Of a stretch of DNA of 64,000 bases, positions 25,156-35,879 are shown one piece after another. How positions within the stretch are numbered: the first letter of the stretch is position 1; every line of letters starts with the position of its first letter. The DNA is from Agrostemma githago (taxonomy: Eukaryota > Streptophyta > Magnoliopsida > Caryophyllales > Caryophyllaceae), in contig OY288249.1 of the NCBI GenBank assembly GCA_958450325.1, positions 65,164,166 to 65,228,165 of the forward strand, given 5' to 3'. The position numbers were made by a program, and so were the translations under genes. The notes under the pieces were generated by a model. The model made no database searches and was not told the DNA's origin. It saw only the letters and a list, made by a program, of their open reading frames with translations.

Positions 25156-27586
25156 GTGAATATTCACGGGTTCGGTTTCTGTATTAATATATAGAGGATG
25201 ATTAGTCAAAATAACAGATGATTACTCTTTTTTCATAATGTAGAGTTTCATCACCCTATTATATATGATGCTTCGATGTGAGATTATTTTACTTAAGCTT
25301 GTAGCCTTATTAAAAGACTTTTTAAGTCTCAAAAGTTTTTTATTGATATCTACGAACGAATGATTAATTTTAATTATAATATAGATATAGAATTTCATCG
25401 TCTCATCATAATTTTTCGATGTGGGATAATTTACTTAAGTTTATAGTCTTCCATCACCTCAACACTATTTTTGCGATGTAAGATAATTTATATAGTTTTA
25501 AGAACTATTTTTATATTAAGAGCCAAAAAAACACATGATTACTTTTATTTATAATATAGAATCATCACCATTTGTATTCTTATTAAGGGACTTACTCAAA
25601 AAATTGTTGGTTGATATTTTAAAGCAATGATTACTCTTATTTATAATATAGTACTGAATTTCATAACCTCATCATATACTTAAGATTTATAGTCTTAAGA
25701 GCTCTTCTAAGACTCAAAATATTTTTTTGACGAATGATTACTACCGTATTATTTATAATATATAATTTCATGAGGTTATTATTATTTTTCAATGTGGGAT
25801 AATTTTACCACTTTTATGTATAATAAATTCTTCACTTTTTTCGGGAAAATAATATGAAATCTTGTTTATAATAGGAGTATAGAATTCTATCACATCATAA
25901 TTTTTGACAAATGACTACTTTTATTTATAATAGAGAATTTCATCACCTCATCATAAATTTTGGATTTTTTTAAGACTCAATTTTTTTTGGTTGATACTTA
26001 AGAACGAATGATTACTATTAATATAATAAAGAATTCCAGGTCATGATGTTTTTTCGATGTGAAATAACTTTATCACTTTTATATGTAATAAATTCATCAC
26101 TTTTTTGTTCGAAAAAATAATATATGAAATTTATATTCTAATGAAACCATTTTCTACCACGATTTTAATTATTTTATTTTTATTACCTCACATTAATATA
26201 ATAGATTAAATATATATTATACGGAAAAATAATTAAAAGATTTAAAGATGTTTAAAGATTTTTATATGTAAATTATAAAACAGTACACTAATATAATAGA
26301 TTAAATATATTATACATATCCTTACATAATAATAGATCTAGAAAATTCACATCGTTATCAAACATAATAGACTACGTATTTCACGCAGTCTTAGTTCAAT
26401 TTTTGTGGTGTTTTAAGGTGATAGTTGACTGTTTATATAGTGTTAGTTTTTTGAGTCAGTGACGTAGTAGGATTTTTTTTATACAAATATAATATCGTTT
26501 GATTCTTAGGTGTAGATGGATTGTTTTTTTCCTATACAAAGTTTTGTATTATTTATTTAAATTAAAAATATATATTAAAAGTGTTCATTAATATCGCTTG
26601 ATTTAATATATACTTTTTCTATTCCTCATAAGATTGATGAGCTACCTACTTTTTTTCATGGAGTGTTTTAAAAAAGTTGGATTCTCTCACGTCGCTCGAA
26701 AAAAGTTTCAAATATATATTTATATATATAATAAATGATTATAAACTCTCATAAATTGTTAAAAGTTTAAAAAAAATTACGTATCTACTTTATTAGGATA
26801 ATAATAATTTTATTTTATTAAAAATAAATCTAGTTCTATTAGGATTAAAAACATTACTTTTAATATTTAAAATATTTAGACTTCAGTGTTTTGAAAAAGT
26901 TGGATTCTCTCACGTCGCTTGAAAAAAGCTTCAATTATATATTTATATATGATATAGAATCATCATCTTATTTTAATTTTTTCGATGTGGGATAATTTTA
27001 AGTTTGTAGTCTTATTAGGAGTTTTTTTAAGACTCAAAAGTTTTTTGGTTGATATTTAAAAGCAATGATTACTCAGTATAAAATTCCTTAACCTCATCAA
27101 AAAATTTCAATGTGAGATAATTAATTAAGGTTTATAATCTTAATCTCAAGAGTTCTTCAAGACTCAAAAGATCTTTGGTGAATACCTGACGGATGATTAC
27201 TCTTATTTATAATATAGAATTTCATCACCTTTTTATAATTTGTCGATGTGGGATAACTTTACTATTTTATATGTAATAAATTAATCATTTATTCGAGCAA
27301 ATTATAAGAAATTTATACTCAAATGAAAGCATATTCTACCAAGAATCTAATTATTCCATATTTATAATTTTTTTTACAATAATTTTTGTTAAACGAAAAT
27401 TAAAGGTTTTAAGATGAAAATTGTAAAACATCACATTAATATGACAGATTAAATATATTATTATAATAATTAAAAGATTCTCTACTTGATATTTTTATTA
27501 CTAATGATACTTTTCTAATTGAGTTTCGATGCAACGTACCAATCATATCGCTCAAAAACTTCTTTCTTTTTATATATATATATTGA

Positions 27587-28560
27587 TTCTTGTATTATCT
27601 TTGAATTCTTGAAGACTTGTGGTAGATTATCCAATCTTGACAACATTGGGTATCTTCTTGGGTTGATTTTATTCAAATATGGCTCCTTTCATTCTCCCTT
27701 GTGTTGTTGGTATAATTTCTTCTTCTCTTTTATTTAAAGCTTGAATCTTTGTTTATGTTTTTTTGTTGATAATTGTTTAGATTTCATTATGAATCCATTT
27801 ATCATGAGTTCTCTTCTAATTGTTGCTTGTTTTAGTTTAGATATGTGTGAGAAGTCCTCTTGCTAGGATTAGCAGGGGGATTGAGTGTTTTCATGGGTGA
27901 TTAAGAGTTTGTTTAGAGTGTTGTGGTTGTTTTGGTTGCTTCTTAGTTGTATGCATGGACCATGTTTGCTGAAGTGTGTTTGTATGATTCGTAGTTGCAA
28001 ATGCATGTTGTCTTGCCTTCTTTGTGTGGTCTTGTATGTTGCTAAGATGGGTTCTCTCGCGAGAGCGGGAAGCCTCTAGGTCAGTTTTGGGACGATAGCC
28101 CGGATTATACCTAGATAGCTTGACTACCCCCTTCATCCTTGCTCTCCCTTGATCATCTCGACACCCTTGAACCCGACCTAATCCTAGTTCTTTTCTTATC
28201 GATTTCTTCATCATCTTAGCCATTGTTATTCTGGTTTGTTGTTTTAATTTATCTGTAGTTGAATCATTTAGTTTATGTCATCTTTAGTTTCTAGTCTTTG
28301 TCCAAACCAAAATTATTCTTCTCAATTGTTTCTTGTGACTTTGTCTTGTCTTTAGGTGAACCTTAGTCTAACCTTTTTCCATCTCCGTAGTTCGACCTGA
28401 CTTGCCCTAGCTACTAGTTAGGTCCGTTGATTTACTTGGTGTCGGGATCCACGATAAATGCCTTCATCAACTAACTCACCGTTAATCGAACAAGACTAGA
28501 GAGTCGTTATTTGTACATTGTTGAGGGCACTAACCCGCCGTTTATCGAACAAGACTAGAG
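27587..28560 (+). mobile_element. Right part of the LTR-like sequence split by Helitron A
   Basis: The sequence resumes after Helitron A with leader-like TC-rich DNA. Near 28500 it carries the same 59-bp block as the left side. I see no gag or pol frame. An ordinary unannotated gene leader cannot be fully excluded. Confidence 0.4.
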
Positions 28561-28561
28561 A
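28502..28561 (+). repeat. 59-bp repeat shared by both sides of the nest
   Basis: A block containing TGTTGAGGGCACTAACCCGC and TATCGAACAAGACTAGAGAG occurs here once in full plus a partial copy before it, and again at about 4537-4618 (one full, one partial copy). The copies lie about 24 kb apart on either side of the nest. Confidence 0.75.
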
Positions 28562-29070
28562 GTAGTAACGTGCCTTGACTCAATCAGCTTCAAGTACCAT
28601 TATAAAAAAATCGAGTACCATTTATGGAAAAAATCATCATTCAAGAACCATGGTTTTATTGGACCATTACCAATCCCAAACGCATTTGATCGAGACAGAC
28701 TATATCCACAATTCTTGGCTACAATTGATGGACTAATTGAAAATAGTAATCAACTCTATGTTCATAGAATTGACAAAAACCTCGCAATCTCATAGAAATA
28801 CAACCTCTGGCGTATCCATGATTATCGTTCAACTCTTCAATTCAACTATACAAAAGACGATCCAAACAATTACTACATACAGTAACATTTAAAAACAAAA
28901 CAAAGCAAAATGATGTAACTTCATCCAATCCGAGTTCACCCAAATTACACATACTATAAGTCATGATTTATCAGGCCGAAACTTTCAGCCTTCCTTAATT
29001 CCGACTTGAATAATTCATTTGACATGTTGAGCTCAACGACAGTTAATAGTACTCTTGACAGTTTTAACTC
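28562..29070. other. Intergenic and probable 3' UTR of the first PCR gene
   Basis: No other gene is seen. The minus-strand PCR gene that stops at 29071 should have its 3' UTR here. Confidence 0.4.
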
Positions 29071-30784
29071 TTAGCGGATCATAAACCCGGCTGAAGGAGC
29101 CATTGTTTCCCCACGGCTCTGCCTCTCCATATTAGCCTGCCAACCTACATAACATTTTATCAATTATAAATGGACATACATATATAACTACACAAATTAT
29201 TATGTGAAACCAAGTTTTGTGAATCTACTTAATAATTATGTATACAGGTAGATTAGGTTCCGAGTAAATGATGATTATACTCGAGTTAAGACGGTTATGT
29301 AGGATGGAGGAGTAGGAGGGAGAAACGACCTATGCCCATGTCAAGACCGCGGTTCTTGAGCTCTTTGTACTCCTGGCAAAGGGCACATGGTTCACAACAA
29401 AAGTGAACCAAACAATCAGCAGAGGGTGATTCATCCAACCCATACTGCCCTCTCAATTTAGATCTAAAGAAGCATGAATACAAGCATGCCACCCCTCCAA
29501 AACCCATTAACAACGCATATATTGTTCCACTTACTGCACATCCTGCACACACATATTATACTTATTCCCACATAACTCAACTACCTAACAATGTAATGCA
29601 AGTACACTGAATTTGATGCAAAGTGCGTGAAAGGTTCCAACTTCTAAATCTACGTAACTTTTAGCGCTGTGCTCATCAAATTTTTGAGGACTTCATTCGT
29701 GTTAGCCCAAAAAAGCCAGTGTTCCCTGTATGTACCGGACTGCCACTAACCTACCTGGCCACCCCGTTCAAGATTTATAATGAATTAATGACAGCTTAAT
29801 AAGGCCTCCAAATATTAGTTTTCTTCTTTTAAACACAACAACATTTGGTAGCCGAAGCCTAACCCAGCTAGCTAGGTCTACCTCAGATCGTGCACCACAT
29901 GGACATGGTTAATGAGATGTTTATTGGAGACCACCGGCACCACATACACAAGCTAAGGGCCGGTGAAATAGACATTATTTAGTTGAAATTTTCCAATTTT
30001 GTTTACCAAGACATCACATACTTACTCCCTCTATCCCATTTTATTTTTCTTACAAAAATGGACAACAAAATCGGAACGAGGAATACTACCTTACCCAGGG
30101 CCGGGTCAGGGTGGCTAAGGCCAAATTTAAGGAATGCACTGCACATGAAGAGGAGCGGGCCTCCAAAATTTGATCGATTTTATTTCGTCAATATATATCT
30201 CAGATTATAATTGTATTACGTAATTTTGATTGATCTGGCTAATGATATTCTCATATTGATTTAGTACTATCAAAAATTAAATTCAGTATTTTTATTAGTT
30301 GAACACTCGAAAATGAGGGGCTCAATTTGTAATTTTGGGCGGCCTTCATTTGTTTCAAGACGCCCCTCATCTTAGCATATACGTAGTACCGTAGTATAGA
30401 GTAGAAGCTAAGAGGAAGAACTGGTAGTTGATAATACAGTAGTAGTTACATACCGGGGTGGCCTTTATTAAGGAGGTCAGCAATCTGGCCAAAGGTGATG
30501 CAAGGGCAAAAAGCAGTGACCAAGCAATTAGCCGGGTCATCGCAACAGTGGCACAACCCGGTTGACCATGGGACCGATGACCGGCCGTTGTTGTATTGAG
30601 AATGAGATGGATACGGGTGCAGCCCTGCCCCTGCCCCTGCCCCTGCCCCTGCCCCTGCTGCTGCAACGTTCATCATCGGTGGAGGATTGGGAGCAGAAGG
30701 ACGTGCTTGTGCTTGTTCCTCATGTGTATATTTTGGGGCATTAATATTATTGTTGTCACCCTTATTTTGGTAAGATGGGTACAT
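29071..30784 (-). CDS. PLANT CADMIUM RESISTANCE-like (PLAC8 family) protein, copy 1
   Basis: Three exons, read downward: 30784-30454, 29542-29330, 29144-29071 (205 residues). All introns are GT-AG and phase 1 at both junctions. The PLAC8 region starts at about residue 73 with WSTGLCHCCDD and the family motif as CLVTAFCPC (87-95). A hydrophobic stretch (about 112-135) and a second Cys-rich block, HFCCEPCALCQEY, follow, and the tail is WQANMERQ. Family members are small plasma-membrane proteins linked to cadmium or zinc efflux and to organ size (FW2.2/CNR group). The substrate here cannot be told. The N-terminus has an Ala-Gly run (about 41-54) coded by a GC-rich hexamer repeat. The exon 2 donor, ATAG|GTCGTT, is weak, but the paralog has the same junction. 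Confidence 0.88.
30627..30665. repeat. In-frame hexamer repeat (TGCCCC)n
   Basis: About five perfect TGCCCC units (GGGGCA on the coding strand) encode Gly-Ala repeats in the first exon of PCR copy 1. Copy 2 lacks the tract. Confidence 0.9.
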
Positions 30785-30863
30785 ATTTCCAATGTCAGAA
30801 TAAGATCTGCTCCGACTGTTTCATCAGTGGTACTCCACAAGTGATGACTACTCAATCATCTAC

Positions 30864-31057
30864 GAGTAAGTCTCCCTTAAGATGGGGTTATCCGTCTTAA
30901 GCTTATGACGGGTCAACTAATATCCATTTATCTAGAATAAGATCCATAAGACCCCACCTTACCTCCTCTTTATGCCTTTTTGTTTTTATCTTTTTTCCAA
31001 ATACTTGACCCGTCATACATTTATGACGGATATTCTCTTCACAAACGAGACTTTGCT
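30864..31057. mobile_element. Mutator-type MITE just upstream of PCR copy 1
   Basis: A perfect 9-bp duplication ATCATCTAC (30855-30863 and 31058-31066) flanks a 194-bp element. The ends GAGTAAGTCTCCCTTAAG and, inverted, AGCAAAGTCTCGTTTGTG continue into shared TATCCGTC and TATGACGGGTCA blocks. It starts 80 bp upstream of the PCR copy 1 start codon, so it lies in the promoter or 5' UTR. Confidence 0.8.
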
Positions 31058-31066
31058 ATCATCTAC

Positions 31067-32619
31067 TGATTGCTACTTATTCTTTGGACAAACTATTCTA
31101 ACTCAAAATACTACACTCAACCGAATGAGGATGTTGTCAACTTGAGAACCTGTGGTGGAATACCGTCTTTTAGTAATAAAAAAAGTTTGTGAGACACCAT
31201 CTTTAATTTAAAAATCAATCAATCTTTTTAAAAATGATATTTTGGCTGGAGTTTGACCAACAAAAAAGATGGTGATGACTCAACTTTAAGTCTTTACGGA
31301 TCATGTCATGAGAAAAAGGAGTAGTAGAAAAAACTCAAATCAAATAAGGTATGTGGGACAATAATGTTCACTAATTGGATTCATTTTGTTTTAAACCATG
31401 AAATCCAACAAAAATGTCATGTTCGCATGAATAAAATTTCAAAGGTACGTAGTGCACTGTTTCACAAGCTTTTTTTTTTATTAAAGATAATATTTTGCAA
31501 AACGTTTTTGTTAAAATTAAAGATTCATTTGACAAACAAAAAAACTATCAATTAAGGCTGTCTTTCGTGTCATGTTGTGTCAGGGCATCATTTTTTTGTC
31601 GAGTCTGTCTAGACAGTTTGGCTATATTTTCGACGTTTTTTTTATATATCCGCCGCATTTCTTTCTATCATGCATATGACTGCATAGTAGTGCTTGATCC
31701 ACCATGCAACCACCGCGCCAGACCACATGTCGTGGCCCTAAGGTCCTGGCCGTCGTGCCGGGTCTACTAGTTTACCTATATACGAGTATATATACTACTG
31801 TAATTAAGTGTATCTTGTAGTTTTCGGATAATGTGTTGGGCTAGCTGGTGTTTTAAAAAAGACTTGGAACTTTCAAGTTTCAACAGCTTACTTTAAATAT
31901 TAAACAAAGAAGTGGTGATGAGGTGTTGGAGTAATAAGATGGCACGTGAATGCTAGCTGTATATATATACTCCTAGTTAACTGTATTGAAGAAGTCGATT
32001 GAAGATATATTCTCCGCTAATACGGGATTTTAGTAATAAGCTCTTTGCTTCAATGCTTTGATTAGTCATATGCGATGTGCCGATTTGCTTACTACGGAGT
32101 AATTATACTATGTAGTGCTGAGAAGGCTAAGGGGCTAGTAATAACAACGATGGACGCTAAATGTGTGTCCCGACATTCATTCATTTGTGGTAGATGAATG
32201 GATATAGTTATAGCATTAACATAATAACATGCAGGTAGTGATGATCATCGTTTTGTTAATATACGATGTGGTGCGTAGGAGGTTGAGGCGAACAACAATG
32301 CATTGCTGGGGGATGGAGGCGTTGTGTGACACCTTAATTAGCTTGTTTAACACTTGGGCAATAATACTAATCACGGTTACTATTAATTGAATACTCGTAG
32401 TATCAGTATTCAGTATGCATGCATGATTTATCTAGCTAACTAGCTAGTCCAACAATTTTATATACTACTTCAATCACTCGCTGAATAATAATAATAATAA
32501 TAATGTCACAACTTAATACAATTAATTAATTAAGCATGACTTGGTTCACAGATTTGATGAGGATTATTATCGGGATGATCCATCATCAAGTAATTAAGCA
32601 CGCAGCAAGTGAGTTTTCA
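31067..32619. other. Spacer between the two PCR genes
   Basis: It should hold the promoter of copy 1 and the 3' UTR of copy 2. It has an ATA-type trinucleotide run near 32486. I see no further gene. Confidence 0.5.
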
Positions 32620-33380
32620 TTATCGCATCATGGGCCCTGCTGAAGGAGCTACTGTTGCTCCTCCATGGCTCTGCCTCTCCATGTTCGCCTGCCAACCTGA
32701 CACCACATAAACGATGAAAACTAAGGATTTGATTGAGAGTTGAGACGCAGGTAGGGTTGATGATATGATCAAGTAGAAACAAACCTATGCCCATGTCAAG
32801 GCCGCGGTTCTTGAGCTCTCTGTACTCCTGGCAGAGGGCACACGGTTCGCAACAAAAGTGAACCAAGCAATCAGCAGAAGGTGATTCATCCAACCCGTAC
32901 TGCCCTCTCAGTCTGGATCTGTAGAAGCAGGAATACAAGCATGCAAGTCCTGTAAATCCCATTAACACTGCATATAATGTTCCACTCACCGCACATCCTG
33001 CACCATTCACCAACCATCCCATCCCATTACATTCACAAATCACAATACTAGCTAGCTACCTCTTTTCTGCATCTAATCTATATAAACAGTGACTTAACTA
33101 GCTTACCCGGTTCGCCTTTATTAACGAGCTCAGCAACCTGCCCAAAGGTGATGCAAGGGCAAAAGGCAGTCACCAGGCAGTTAGCCGGGTCATCGCAACA
33201 GTGACACAACCCGGTTGACCACGGGCTCGCCCCACCAACCCGTCCCGTGGGATACTTGTATGGCTGCCCTGCTGCAACTGCAATGTTCATAGGTGCGGGT
33301 GCCGTAGGGTATGGTAGCCCTGCTTGTGTGTATTTTGGTGCATTGTTATTATTACCAGTGTTTTCATATGATGGGTACAT
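32620..33380 (-). CDS. PLANT CADMIUM RESISTANCE-like (PLAC8 family) protein, copy 2
   Basis: Three exons, read downward: 33380-33107, 32997-32785, 32696-32620 (187 residues). Exon 2 is 213 bp and the junction phases are the same as in copy 1, about 2.2 kb away, so the pair is a tandem duplicate. CLVTAFCPC lies at residues 68-76 and the hydrophobic stretch at about 93-116. The Cys block HFCCEPCALCQEY is identical to copy 1. The proline-rich N-terminus is shorter and lacks the Gly-Ala run. Expected at the plasma membrane as a heavy-metal or mineral transport-related protein. The C-terminus reads SAGPMMR, close to SAGFMIR in copy 1. The copia element begins about 450 bp upstream of the ATG. Confidence 0.9.
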
Positions 33381-33829
33381 TGTTTTTGGTAGTCCATATT
33401 CCTGAGTCCTAATTATATAGAGGATTAGAGGGAGAGTAAACTATGAAAGTGCCTAGAAGTTGAGGATTTTTGGCATTTTGCAATGTTTTTGGTGCCTCTA
33501 AACGTGCGTGGGTGCGTAAATCGAAAGCCTTTGAAACAAGTGTCGTAAGTTTTCATCATTGATTTCCAGTCTTAACTGCCAAGTATTGTGAATCTACTTT
33601 CGACCATTGAACCTTTTTTTTTATTTTTGTATCACAACCAAGAATCGAATATAAACCTCGCATGAATATATAAGAAAGTTATCGCTATTTTGATCAGTTG
33701 GCATTGGAATAGTAGGTCTCGGGAGAGTGTCTAAAGTGAATATGGAATAACATATAAGAGCACGATTTATAAGTTGACACTCCAACGCACCCCCTCCATC
33801 TCACTTGATAGTTACTTATTACAGGGTAC

Positions 33830-34063
33830 TATTAGAATATCCTAACACATTTTCTGCTCATTACATTTTTGGTAAATATATTATTGTATATATTTTACAC
33901 ATTGACTGATTTAGTTGGGATAGAATTGCTTGATTCTAGGCTCAATTGATGTGCATGATTCTAGGCGAAATTGATACGATCTTGTAAACAATCATAGGAT
34001 ACTCCTCTGTATATATTGAGTAACAAACCATGGAATAAAGAAGGGGGAAATTCATTTCTTATA
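33830..34063 (+). repeat. 5' LTR of the copia element
   Basis: 234 bp, starting TATTAGAATATCC and ending TTTCTTATA. Confidence 0.95.
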
Positions 34064-34134
34064 TGGTATCAACCCTACTCTCGATCCTATCCACTATATT
34101 CCGCATTCTTTTTCTCTTCCCTTCCACCTGTGCC

Positions 34135-35879
34135 ATGGCAAACGATACTCCTCAGAAAAATGCTCCTTACCACCCAGCCTACTCCGTCTCCAACATCAAA
34201 AATTACGTCCAAATCACCCTCGAGTTCGAAAATGTTCACTATGCATCTTGGGTAGAACTCTTCCTCAACACTGCCCGCGCGTTCGATGTAGCCGACCACA
34301 TCGCACCCGCAAAAGGTGCTGTGATTACCAAAGACGCTCAGTGGACCCGTCTCGACGCCATTGTTAAGCAATGGATCTACAGTACTATCTCTCTTGATCT
34401 CCTTCACACTATCCTCGAACCTGATGCCACGGCACAAGCTACGTGGGACCGTCTCAAGGACATTTTTGTCGACAATCAACACTCTCGCGTTGTCCTATTA
34501 GAGCAGCAGTTCACCGGTGTCCACATGGACAACTTCTCCGACGTATCGTCATATTGTCACGCACTCAAAATGCTTGCTGACCAACTAGCCAATGTTGGTT
34601 CTCCGGTCTCTGAGACCCGCCTTGTCCTACAACTGGTCACTAAACTGTCCGACGGGTATGATGGGATCGCTTCTATTATTCAACAGAGCGACCCCCTCCC
34701 GTCTTTTTACAAGGCCCGCTCCATGCTTTCTCTCAAAGAAAAACGTCGAGCACAGGCTTCCTCGAGTTCACCTGCTACAGCTCTCCATGTCTCTCAGACC
34801 CGCTCCCCTGACTCAAACCCACGATCCAACTCCTCTACCTCTAAAGATGGATCGTCCAACTCCAATCAGGGTAGGGGCGGTCGCCACAATCGCAAGAACA
34901 ACCGTGGTAGAAACAACAGTGGAAGCCCTTCGAACTCGGGTGGCAGAAATGGTGGTAGCGGACAGCAGCAACCAGGCACTTGGACTTGGGTTCCCTTGCC
35001 TCAATGGCAGGCACCGCAGCAGCAGGGGTGGTCTACGCCGCCCTGCCCGTATCCCACATCCGGCTGGACACCCTCCGCGGCCTCACGAGCACCAGGTATC
35101 CTCGGCCCTCGTCCTAATCAGGCCCTAATTGCTCAATCAGGAACCACTGGTACAACTCAGGGAGCGCTTGTACCAACCGATCTTGCAGCGGTGATGCAAT
35201 CCTTATCTCTGCAACAACCAGATGACGCCTACTATATGGACACAGGTGCGTCGTCGCACATGACATCCAACAATGGTAACCTCTCTTCTTATTCTAAATT
35301 AAGTAGTAGTCGTCACATAGTCGTCGGTAATGGCAATCTGATTCCCGTAGTCGGTCGAGGTGCGTTAACCCTTCCACATCCTCACCAATCCCTCACATTA
35401 AAAAACGTACTTCATGTCCCAAATATCATTAAAAACTTGGTGTCTGTACGCAAATTTACAATTGATAATTGTGTATCTGTCGAATTTGACCCAATTGGTT
35501 TTACTGTGAAGGACCTCAAGACGGGGACGCCGATTATGAGAAGCAATAGCACAGGGGATCTCTATCCTCTTACTTCCACGCCATCCACGGCACAGCCTCA
35601 CGCCCTTTCTGTCATTCCGTCGTCTACCTGGCACGGCCGCCTCGGACATCCCGGCCCTGCAATTTTCAATAAATTATGTACTCAGAAAACAATTTCATGT
35701 CGTCCCATCAATAAATTTACTGTATGTCATTCATGTCAATTAGGCAAACACATTAAACTTCCGTTTAAAGACTCGGTATCTAACATTGTTTTGCCTTTCG
35801 ATATTTTACACACAGATTTATGGACCTCACCCGTTTTGAGTACACAAAACCACCGCTATTACATTCTTCTATTAGATGA
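34135..35879 (+). CDS. Copia gag-pol, 5' part (gag, protease, start of integrase)
   Basis: The start ATG at 34135 gives MANDTPQ. An upstream in-frame ATG at 34063 sits on the LTR/primer-site edge and is less likely. A Gag domain (about residues 20-230) is followed by an Arg/Gly/Asn-rich basic stretch and a Pro/Gln/Trp-rich linker. There is no CCHC zinc knuckle. The aspartic protease motif DTGASSH starts at residue 369. The integrase zinc-binding region (WHGRLGHP ... CHSCQLGKH) and the start of the core (ILHTDLW) follow. The frame is cut after 35879 by Helitron E and continues in phase at 38703. Confidence 0.9.

Larger units (their letters stand above)
21981..25198 (-). mobile_element. Helitron D, different family, nested in C
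   Basis: The 3' end is on the left: CTAG at 21981 preceded by A, then a perfect 10-bp stem ACCCGTGAAA/TTTCACGGGT with a 2-base loop. The 5' end on the minus strand is TCCTCTATATATTAATACAG at 25198, followed by T, like Helitron starts known from other dicots. The flanks rejoin as ...ACGAA|TGATTAG, the unit phrase of the host Helitron. The body lacks the 130-bp units. It has imperfect repeats of TTAATAACCCGTAAATGCGA, a 331-bp tandem duplication and a tRNA-like block. No transposase frame is seen. Confidence 0.8.
20588..26952 (-). mobile_element. Helitron C, nested in A
   Basis: The left edge is CTAG (20588) preceded by A, then 6 bases and a hairpin CCGTGC-GTT-GCACGG (about 20599-20613). The right edge on the minus strand begins TCATATATAAATATA at 26952 and is followed by T. 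Deleting it joins ...CTTATTTATAA and TATAGAATCATC into the normal Helitron A unit phrase, which fixes both ends. Net length without Helitron D is about 3.15 kb. No Rep/helicase frame is present. Confidence 0.75.
5172..27586 (-). mobile_element. Helitron A, non-autonomous, outermost layer of the nest
   Basis: In Helitron orientation (minus strand) the element starts TCAATATATATATA at 27586 and ends with a short hairpin (GTGC/GCAC stem, about 5185-5201) followed by CTAG at 5175-5172. The flanks are A (5171) and T (27587), the A|T target used by Helitrons. Without its nested insertions it is about 2.0 kb. It contains no Rep/helicase reading frame. The body consists of diverged copies of a roughly 130-bp unit. 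Later insertions: Helitron B, an LTR retrotransposon and Helitron C. Removing them restores continuous unit sequence at every junction. Confidence 0.75.

Noticed and set aside
34087..34482. 131-codon minus-strand frame
   Set aside because: It is antisense to the copia gag frame.
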